NCBI GenBank assembly: GCA_026713205.1
Contig: JAPOOY010000278.1
Span: 1 to 5,095, forward strand
Reading direction: 5' to 3'
DNA length: 5,095 bases
DNA from: Bdellovibrionales bacterium
GTDB lineage: Bacteria > Bdellovibrionota > Bdellovibrionia > Bdellovibrionales > UBA1609
Part shown: in pieces, positions 1-5,095 of the stretch
Layout of the letters: every line of letters begins with the position of its first letter
Position numbering within the stretch: the stretch's first letter is position 1
Made by a program: the position numbers and the translations under genes
The notes under the pieces: model-generated
The model's input: only the letters and a program-made list of their open reading frames with translations
Database searches by the model: none
Told to the model about the DNA's origin: nothing

Positions 1-18
1 AATCCCGGTAATTTTAGG
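1..18 (+). repeat. Direct repeat copy 1, AATCCCGGTAATTTTAGG
   Basis: This 18-bp segment at the very left edge is repeated at 72-89 with one mismatch (T to C at its twelfth base). The unit distance is 71 bp. The sequences between copies are not otherwise clearly alike, so this may be the end of a longer dispersed or tandem repeat that begins outside the window. Confidence 0.55.
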
Positions 19-71
19 AAGAAATCGGCAATGACAAGCGTCTTTACTCTTTCTCCAACAGTGTTTGAAAC

Positions 72-89
72 AATCCCGGTAACTTTAGG
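72..89 (+). repeat. Direct repeat copy 2, AATCCCGGTAACTTTAGG
   Basis: This copy matches bases 1-18 at 17 of 18 positions. The copies lie in different reading frames relative to each other, which argues against a repeated protein motif and for a DNA-level repeat. No third copy was seen in this window. Confidence 0.55.
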
Positions 90-253
90 GCTGATAGGGA
101 AGCTGTGCAGAGGGTTATAACCGGATATTTCCAAAGAAATTATCGCATGGCGTTAATAAATTCTTGAAGGGGTTAAGTGTCTCTGTCTTGATCTTGATTT
201 TTGAATAAAAATTCTTCTTTTAAAGGGGATTTCTGTTTTTAGGAAGGTTTTAG

Positions 254-324
254 ATGAGGTTTGAACTCTTATCCTTCTAATGGATTTAGAATTTGAGAAG
301 CTGAATAATTATAACAAGTATTAG
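254..324 (+). other. Two tiny overlapping ORFs behind a good ribosome binding site
   Basis: AGGAAGG at 241-247 sits 6 nt before ATG 254, which opens an 8-codon ORF (MRFELLSF) ending at TAA 278-280. This overlaps ATG 280 in TAATG fashion, which opens a 14-codon ORF (MDLEFEKLNNYNKY) ending at TAG 322-324. This is the best Shine-Dalgarno in the leader. They could be upstream or leader peptides, or remnants of a lost gene start. At this length chance is a serious alternative. Confidence 0.2.
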
Positions 325-555
325 AATTAGTTATTGAAAGTGTATTTCTTACATAAAAAATTTGCATATAAGATTAAAAAACCGGAATTTATCATATCAC
401 ATCACAGAATGTATTGCTGCAACGGTAAAATTGCATTAATGACTGTGAGAATAATTAATGGCTTTAAAAAAGAAAAGAGAGTATGTGTTATGAACATTAG
501 AAAAAAATTTACACAATATGTGGAAACCGGTCTTGGTTTTTTCCGGTTGGCTCTT

Positions 556-560
556 AAAGG
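556..560 (+). promoter_or_regulatory. Putative ribosome binding site deciding the 571 start
   Basis: AAAGG lies 10 nt before ATG 571, a slightly long but workable spacing. The competing ATG at 490 has only the purine run AAGAGAG ending 8 nt before it. TTG 334 has no recognisable Shine-Dalgarno. Neither site is strong, so the choice leans on signal-peptide shape. Confidence 0.4.
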
Positions 561-570
561 TTTATTTCTT

Positions 571-672
571 ATGGATTGGGCAAACTTCAGAAATTCGTCA
601 AAGTTTCGTATAAGGTCTTTAAAACCCTCTCTCCTTATTATAGGTTTCAGTGTGATTTTAAATGTCTCCTGC
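571..672 (+). other. Lipoprotein-type signal peptide with atypical lipobox
   Basis: The first 34 codons give several Arg/Lys residues, a hydrophobic core of about 14 residues and then L30-N31-V32-S33-C34. The -1 Ser and +1 Cys fit signal peptidase II. Asn at -3 with Leu at -4 departs from the standard lipobox, although spirochaetes and some delta-type lineages tolerate this. If Cys34 is not lipidated, the segment would still export the protein through Sec, with another cleavage site or as an uncleaved anchor. Confidence 0.65.
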
Positions 673-3600
673 ACTTCACCAACCAATGGAGGTTTTGGCA
701 AAAGGGAAGGCCGGACAATTCATGATATTCAGCAGTTCATATTGCCGGTGTATATTAAAGGTGAGGGTTCGCAAAAACAACATGAAGCGTCTGGGGAGGC
801 AAAAGAGGGGGAAGAATCAACTCCCGCCGGAGAAAAACCTACAGAGATAAAGGGTACAGTTTTAGGGAAGCAGCAGATTCCCTTAAAGAAGATAAGCTGG
901 ATTGAAGCTCCTTTAAAAGAAAAACATTTAAAGGAACTGGGCGCTTTGCGGATTAAAACCGTTTCCAAGAAAGAGTGGGTCAAAAATTCCGTCAGCCAGG
1001 AGGGAGTCTTCGTTGATTCCTCTTCCGGCATTTCCTTTATTAACCGGTATTACAAGCTGGATTATGAGTTTTTGGATGTGAACCTTCCCGCCGACACAAA
1101 TATGGAATCCGTTAAGAATGATCCTGTAAAACTGCGGGCTTTTCTCTTTGGAAAAGTGGATAATTTTTATGGCTTTCCAGATACAGTTTATTATATTTTG
1201 CCCCATTTGGACGGCGATTATCTGACTTTTTACCGGTTAGGTAAACCGGAGACGATACCTTATGATCAAAGGCCAGTTGCGCGAAAGGTGGGGGATTTTC
1301 TGGCCACGCCGCTTGTAGGGTATCCCGTTCAGTACTGTCTTCCGGAAAAAGATAGAAATCGTTATGGTGAAATCATAGACCGATCCATTCCTAATTGTGA
1401 GGGTATTTCCGCTGGATCCGCCAAGTATGTTCAGCTGTGGACGGATAAGAAGAATAAAAAGCTGTTTGCGTATAAGAAAAAGCCGGATCTCTTTTCGGCG
1501 GATTTTTTCAATGGCCATTGGTTTTATCTTAAAACGGAGATTCAAACAAGTACAAACACAATAAAACAGATCAGTGATCAACCTTTTAAAGCTGTTGATT
1601 TGGTGGAATTTAAGAAACAATCTGATCATTTGGTTGTGATGGATTCCGATCAATACGGCATGGATGAGAAAGATAGAGATCGGCTTCTTTTTATTCCTGT
1701 TCAGTGGAAGGAATATGAAAAAAATAAGGACATGAATGTTTTTAATTTTTTTGGTGAGAGAGAAAGAAGACCGGCCAGAAAAGATGTGGAAAGATCTTAT
1801 ATTTTGTTGGAGCTTCAGGGTTTAACAGATTCCAGAAGGTCACTTTCCTCAACAGCCGTTCAGACCATTGATAGTATTTTTGTTTCAGATGATTTTTTCA
1901 GTTTCAATGTTGAAATAAACGAAAAAGGGCGCACTCCCACTGTTATTAAATATACTTTTAAACGAGCCAAAGAGAACCCAGGTTACCCTCAAAAACAATG
2001 GTATGAAAAGGATAGCACTCAATTTCATCCTACATCTTACATTGAAAGAAAATATTACAATAAAACTGTCTATCACAAAAGATCGGATTTTGAAAATTTT
2101 CATAGGGTTATCCGATTTAATCCAAATCAGGAAGAAATTCAATGGCATTTTTCCACTCAAACTCCAAAGGATGAATGGATTCGTGGTTTTGGTCATAAAG
2201 CCATTGAGCTTATAAACGCGGAGTTTCAGGAAGCGGGTAAATATTCTGATCGTAAGATCAAAATAAAGATGGGTGATGATGGAGATAAGAAGTTGGGGGA
2301 CATTCGTTATAATATTCTGAATCTTGTGTTCACAGACAACCTAAGTCGTTTTTCAATTGGATCCAATGTGGCTCACCCTATAACGGGAGAGGTTGTATCA
2401 GCCACAGCCAATGTTCAGATTTCCCATATAGTGAATGAGTATATTCATCTTATCAGAAAGTATATTCGTTTTCATGTGTGGCCTCTTCCCTGGAAAATTC
2501 TTCCCACTTCTCCCGGAGTGTCGGACTTTCTTCATGGGAAAATTCAAAAACTCTGTCCTGAGGTTGTAAATTTTATTGAAACACATAAAGGTGTGGTTCC
2601 CCCTTTACATCCCATACAATCCGTAAAAGATCCCTTGGATGACAAAGACATTCAAATCCAATGCAGCCGAAAGATGGCAAGAGTTCCTATTTTAGGAATC
2701 ACTTTACAGGCTCTTCATCAGTCTCTTGGTTTTCGCCATATTCTTTCCGCTTCCGCAGATGTAAAAAATCATTATAAAAATTATGAGCGGGTCAAAGAAA
2801 TATTCGGAGAGCCTGTTTGGTCGGATGGGACGCTTATTTGGGAGGATAATTTAACAGACAGCCACAGGGAACCGCCTTATTATTCCTCTGTAATGGACTA
2901 TAATTTCCTAAATTTTCCTCAACTTTCTATTCCCGGAAAGTATGATCTGGCGGCCACACGATACTTGTACTTTGATCAACTGGAAACCGTTAATGATGAA
3001 GATGAAGTGGATGGATTTGTCACTTTAACGGCCGGGGAAAAAAGTATCCTGGAGGAAATTCAGAGCGGGCCTGTTTTATTTACAAGCTTAAATTCCAATG
3101 AAAGCGCTTCCAGGGAGATCAATGAGAGTGAAATAAAAAGTTATTATATCTGTGGCGGCAAACGTTTCTCAACGCTTAATCCGGATCAGCTTTCCAAAGA
3201 TCCTTTTTGTTTAAGATGGGATTACGGAAGAACTCCCAAGGAAACAGTGGCAAATAGAATTCGTGGCATGAAAGACAGTATGATGCTGGATGCCAGACGG
3301 TATGAAAGCAGTCAACTCGTTCGGGAAAACATGTTTGAAATGACTATAATACAGGTTAGGGATGCGGAGACTGGAGTTCTTGTGGATACTAAAACGACTC
3401 TCACCGATTTAGAAGTATTTGCCTTGAAACCATTTAACAGGCGATGGAGCAAGTTGCGTAACCAACTCCTGCAAACAGCCGGAGGAAGAGGAATAGGGGA
3501 TTTTTCCGCTAGTGAAAGTGATATAGAAGAATATGAGGAGATTATTCGTCAGGCCATTCAGCGGGAAAAAGAAGATTCTCTACGGCAAATGACAGAAAAA

Positions 3601-4779
3601 AAGAAACAAAAGTGTCAAGTCGTAAAAGCGCGGAACGGAACGATTCCCGATGAATGTGCGCCCTATTCAGCAGTAGAGGCTTTCTATGAAACTTTACCTC
3701 TGATAAAGGCTTTTTATAAAGAGTTTCTTTTTATTCCACCCAAGCAATGTTTGTATCAAAGTATAAATGGAGTCTCTGATTCTTATCAGGTTGTAGCCAT
3801 GGAAGCCATTAGAGCCAGGGTGAGGAAAGATCACAGCATAAATTATTCAGAAAGAGCCGGAAATTCCGAAACAAGAGAGAGTTTTATAAATTGTCAGTCT
3901 GATATTATTAAAGAATGGGCTGAAAAAAATAACTTAGGAAAGTTTATCGCAGAAGTCGGGGTGTTTACAGATGATGTAAAGTATTTTATAGAGCCACTTG
4001 CAGACGATCCTATAGATGAGTTTTCAATAAATAGCACATTAAGGGCGTGGGTGAATAACACTCTCAATTTTACAGTTCTTGAACCTTCTTTTCGGAAAGT
4101 TTTTTTTCAGGAAATTGAAGAGTTTCTTTTAAATGGATTTGATTTAAACCCCTATCTTGATAAAGCGGCTTTGAGGGAAACTTTGGACTTGTCTCCCACA
4201 GCTTCTCTGCCTCATTTGCCTCGATTCCCCAGCAATGAAGTTATAACTTTGAATCAGAAGGCTGAAGTACAGCAACTTTCCATTATAAATCAATTAACAT
4301 TTATTGTGGAATCGGTGAGTATAATGGGGCGATTGAATACAGTCTATGAGCAATTGCAGAAAAAATATCAAGTAGGTCTTATAGATCCGGCCACACTCCA
4401 ATTCCATCTCTCTAAATTCACCAGGGATCCGGCTCAATCAGAATCCCAGATGTCCGCCGCCTATAGGGAGGTTGAACCTTTCATCTATAAGTCTTATCAA
4501 AACTATTTGGCAAAGTATGAAACTCCTGAAAAGCGAAGCAACGCCCCTTTTTCACAGGTTTTTCTTTCTCTTCCTTCTATTCTTCGTCTTATTCATATTA
4601 ATGGCAGTACTCAGTTATTTATTCCCAGCGATGAGGATAATCTATTTGCAAAAGTATTTAAGAAATATAATGAGTATAAAGCTTGCATTGAAAAAGACTT
4701 TTGTGAACAAAAGGAGGAAAAAGAAGGTTACATACAATTTATTGAATCTTCAGTAAAGGTTATATCGGGACTGCAATAG
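571..4779 (+). CDS. Large exported lipoprotein, metzincin-type metalloprotease homologue with a degenerate (probably inactive) zinc site
   Basis: Predicted product is 1,402 residues, probably anchored in the envelope by a lipid on Cys34. Residues 1-33 form a signal peptide: basic n-region, hydrophobic core LLIIGFSVIL, then LNVSC. A charged, Gly/Glu/Lys-rich linker follows (about 55-100), then a long mostly beta N-terminal part. The metzincin-like core spans about 523-800: QWHFS (524-528), GDIRYN (576-581), HPITGE (602-607), the zinc-site position (713-723), SSVMDY Met-turn (772-777) and GKYDLAATRY (789-798). C861 and C880 with RWDYG follow, then a charged helix (984-1014) and a helical C-terminal part I do not recognise. 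The canonical HExxHxxGxxH reads QALHQSLGFRH, so hydrolysis is unlikely. Family assignment rests on remembered motif order and spacing. Start: ATG 571 gives a typical 33-residue signal and has AAAGG 10 nt upstream. ATG 490 or TTG 334 are in-frame alternatives with an unusually long n-region. No operon partner overlaps it. Confidence 0.85.
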   Translation: MDWANFRNSSKFRIRSLKPSLLIIGFSVILNVSCTSPTNGGFGKREGRTIHDIQQFILPVYIKGEGSQKQHEASGEAKEGEESTPAGEKPTEIKGTVLGKQQIPLKKISWIEAPLKEKHLKELGALRIKTVSKKEWVKNSVSQEGVFVDSSSGISFINRYYKLDYEFLDVNLPADTNMESVKNDPVKLRAFLFGKVDNFYGFPDTVYYILPHLDGDYLTFYRLGKPETIPYDQRPVARKVGDFLATPLVGYPVQYCLPEKDRNRYGEIIDRSIPNCEGISAGSAKYVQLWTDKKNKKLFAYKKKPDLFSADFFNGHWFYLKTEIQTSTNTIKQISDQPFKAVDLVEFKKQSDHLVVMDSDQYGMDEKDRDRLLFIPVQWKEYEKNKDMNVFNFFGERERRPARKDVERSYILLELQGLTDSRRSLSSTAVQTIDSIFVSDDFFSFNVEINEKGRTPTVIKYTFKRAKENPGYPQKQWYEKDSTQFHPTSYIERKYYNKTVYHKRSDFENFHRVIRFNPNQEEIQWHFSTQTPKDEWIRGFGHKAIELINAEFQEAGKYSDRKIKIKMGDDGDKKLGDIRYNILNLVFTDNLSRFSIGSNVAHPITGEVVSATANVQISHIVNEYIHLIRKYIRFHVWPLPWKILPTSPGVSDFLHGKIQKLCPEVVNFIETHKGVVPPLHPIQSVKDPLDDKDIQIQCSRKMARVPILGITLQALHQSLGFRHILSASADVKNHYKNYERVKEIFGEPVWSDGTLIWEDNLTDSHREPPYYSSVMDYNFLNFPQLSIPGKYDLAATRYLYFDQLETVNDEDEVDGFVTLTAGEKSILEEIQSGPVLFTSLNSNESASREINESEIKSYYICGGKRFSTLNPDQLSKDPFCLRWDYGRTPKETVANRIRGMKDSMMLDARRYESSQLVRENMFEMTIIQVRDAETGVLVDTKTTLTDLEVFALKPFNRRWSKLRNQLLQTAGGRGIGDFSASESDIEEYEEIIRQAIQREKEDSLRQMTEKKKQKCQVVKARNGTIPDECAPYSAVEAFYETLPLIKAFYKEFLFIPPKQCLYQSINGVSDSYQVVAMEAIRARVRKDHSINYSERAGNSETRESFINCQSDIIKEWAEKNNLGKFIAEVGVFTDDVKYFIEPLADDPIDEFSINSTLRAWVNNTLNFTVLEPSFRKVFFQEIEEFLLNGFDLNPYLDKAALRETLDLSPTASLPHLPRFPSNEVITLNQKAEVQQLSIINQLTFIVESVSIMGRLNTVYEQLQKKYQVGLIDPATLQFHLSKFTRDPAQSESQMSAAYREVEPFIYKSYQNYLAKYETPEKRSNAPFSQVFLSLPSILRLIHINGSTQLFIPSDEDNLFAKVFKKYNEYKACIEKDFCEQKEEKEGYIQFIESSVKVISGLQ
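2707..2739 (+). other. Degenerate zinc-binding motif (HExxHxxGxxH to QALHQSLGFRH)
   Basis: Codons 713-723 occupy the place of the metzincin zinc helix. Family members typically read like HEIGHTLGLRHNF, and here the segment continues as GFRHIL. Alignment on G720 and H723 puts Gln713 on the first His, Ala714 on the catalytic Glu and Gln717 on the second His. Only Gly720 and the third His (H723) remain. H716 is one position out of register and cannot simply replace the second ligand. Flanking blocks are in the same frame at normal spacing, so a local indel error does not explain the change. Confidence 0.75.
2884..2901 (+). other. Conserved metzincin Met-turn, SSVMDY
   Basis: Residues 772-777 read SSVMDY, the characteristic Met-turn wording of this metalloprotease family. 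They lie about 50 residues after the zinc-site position and just before the GKYDLAATRYLY block at 789-800. Their presence fixes the family assignment and shows that the fold around the lost active site is retained. Confidence 0.75.
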
Positions 4780-4819
4780 TGAAACTAAAAAGAATGGATT
4801 TTGCTGTATGGGAGATTAA

Positions 4820-4954
4820 AAGCAATGGGGTCTTTTCCAGGAAGTCTCAGGTTTTGATGAATACAATTTAAATTTTGAAAAGGATATAAAGGATTTTAAA
4901 AAAGAGGTTTTATTTTTAAGTGGACCTGGTCAATTTAGAGGGAGAATCTATTAG
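4820..4954 (+). pseudogene. Coding-like short frame without a start, possible gene relict
   Basis: Between the two genes one frame is open from just after TAA 4817-4819 to TAG 4952-4954. It reads like real protein, with segments such as GFDEYNLNFEKDIKDF and then FLSGPGQFRGRIY. It has no ATG, GTG or TTG at its head. A second frame starts at GTG 4779, overlapping the stop of the large gene (TAGTG), encodes 30 residues and ends at TAA 4869-4871, overlapping the first. The two together could be one frameshifted remnant. Alternatively both are chance ORFs in AT-rich spacer. I do not recognise a homologue. Confidence 0.25.
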
Positions 4955-4984
4955 TTGTGTATCTGACAACCTGACAGCGGACAA

Positions 4985-5095
4985 ATGAAAATCGTATTGA
5001 AACAAGCTTTTATTTTTATCCTCAGCGCAGGTTCTCCTGTTCTTTGGGCGCTATCCGATTCTCTTTATGATCCGGATTTGTCTGTTCAGCCCGAG
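4985..5095 (+). CDS. N-terminal part of a secreted or periplasmic protein, cut by the window edge
   Basis: Thirty-seven codons are visible, starting MKIVLKQAF and staying open to the right edge. Residues 1-22 look like a Sec signal peptide: Lys2 and Lys6, a hydrophobic core AFIFILSAG, then SPVLWA, with likely signal peptidase I cleavage after Ala22. The mature part begins with an acidic stretch, LSDSLYDPDL. ATG 4985 is the only start available after the in-frame TGA at 4964-4966. The upstream AGCGG (4976-4980) is a weak, closely spaced Shine-Dalgarno. It follows the large lipoprotein gene on the same strand after a gap of about 205 nt, so co-transcription is possible but not shown. Too little is present to name a family. 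Confidence 0.7.
   Translation, partial: MKIVLKQAFIFILSAGSPVLWALSDSLYDPDLSVQPE

Larger units (their letters stand above)
1..134 (-). other. Left-edge open frames of uncertain coding status
   Basis: On the minus strand a frame is open from TTG at 134 (in-frame TAA at 155-153) to the window edge, giving residues such as YNPLHSF, VTGIVSNTVGERVKTL and VIADFFLKLPG. On the plus strand a frame is open from the edge to TAA 118-120 and would be the last 39 codons of an upstream gene. Neither has recognisable homology. The minus frame has no clear Shine-Dalgarno and depends on a TTG start. At most one is real, and both overlap the direct repeats, so this may be non-coding repeat DNA. Confidence 0.2.
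121..570 (+). other. AT-rich leader upstream of the large gene
   Basis: Apart from the two tiny ORFs at 254-324, this stretch shows no confident gene. The reading frame of the large gene stays open back to 334, just after TAG 322-324 and TAG 328-330, but its codons before 490 do not look like conserved protein. Several TTGNNN hexamers occur (for example TTGAAC 261-266 and TTGAGA 293-298), but none has a convincing -10 box at 16-18 bp, so I name no promoter. An inverted repeat AACCGG/CCGGTT lies at 525-530 and 543-548. Confidence 0.4.

Noticed and set aside
261..324. Sigma-70-like promoters around TTGAAC 261 and TTGAGA 293
   Set aside because: No -10 box of reasonable quality falls at 16-18 bp. 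In AT-rich DNA such hexamers are expected by chance.
2425..2448. HIVNEYIH (residues 619-626) as an alternative zinc-binding site
   Set aside because: It has two His and a Glu but not the HExxH spacing. It lies well before the Met-turn, where the family has no metal site, and its placement matches an ordinary helix following the HPITGE block.
402..2586. Minus-strand open frames within the large gene (402-701, 729-1031, 928-1206, 1237-1653, 1885-2196, 2398-2586)
   Set aside because: They lie opposite or across a strongly supported coding frame, have no ribosome binding sites or recognisable motifs, and look like shadows of it.
2716..2739. H716 and H723 as a surviving zinc pair
   Set aside because: In the metzincin motif the second and third His are six residues apart. 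H716 and H723 are seven apart, so H716 occupies the place of the residue before the second ligand and would point elsewhere on the helix.
4472..4756. Plus-strand 94-codon frame with a hydrophobic segment inside the end of the large gene
   Set aside because: It lies wholly inside the large gene in another frame. The hydrophobic run comes from T-rich codons read out of frame.
4923..4931. GACCTGGTC as a terminator stem
   Set aside because: It is a 4-bp palindrome with a single-base centre, too short to form a hairpin, and has no T-run after it.

Overview
The window is dominated by one very large plus-strand gene. It has a short non-coding or remnant-bearing stretch in front of it and the first codons of a second gene at the right edge. 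The DNA is moderately AT-rich, with an AT-richer leader. The large gene encodes an exported protein of about 1,400 residues with a lipoprotein-type signal peptide. Its central part matches, from remembered family motifs, the long extracytoplasmic zinc-dependent metalloproteases of the metzincin type (the EcxA/DUF5117-DUF4953-like group). Gram-negative predatory or environmental lineages such as Bdellovibrionota, and also Myxococcota, carry large lipoproteins of this sort. The base composition and the relaxed lipobox (Leu at -4) would fit a low-GC Bdellovibrionota member or possibly a spirochaete. This taxonomic guess is weak.

Layout. Bases 1-120 hold a near-perfect 18-bp direct repeat and short open frames on both strands, with no recognisable gene. 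Bases 121-570 are a leader with no confident promoter. It contains two tiny overlapping ORFs behind a good Shine-Dalgarno sequence, and the long reading frame runs back through it to 334. The preferred start of the large gene is 571, because this gives a normal-sized lipoprotein signal peptide. The gene ends at 4779. Bases 4780-4984 contain a short coding-like stretch without a proper start, possibly a relict. A second exported protein starts at 4985 and runs off the window.

Main point of interest: the large protein keeps the family scaffold. It has the GDIRYN block, the HPITGE block, a GFRH segment at the expected place, the SSVMDY Met-turn, the GKYDLAATRY block and the paired-Cys CLRWDYG.TP block. 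The zinc-binding HExxHxxGxxH motif, however, reads QALHQSLGFRH, so two of three zinc ligands and the catalytic glutamate are gone. The frame is intact for the whole gene. This points to a maintained pseudoprotease with a binding or structural role at the cell envelope, not an active peptidase and not an obvious pseudogene. Both recognisable products carry export signals, so the locus probably serves the cell envelope, but nothing in the sequence names a pathway.
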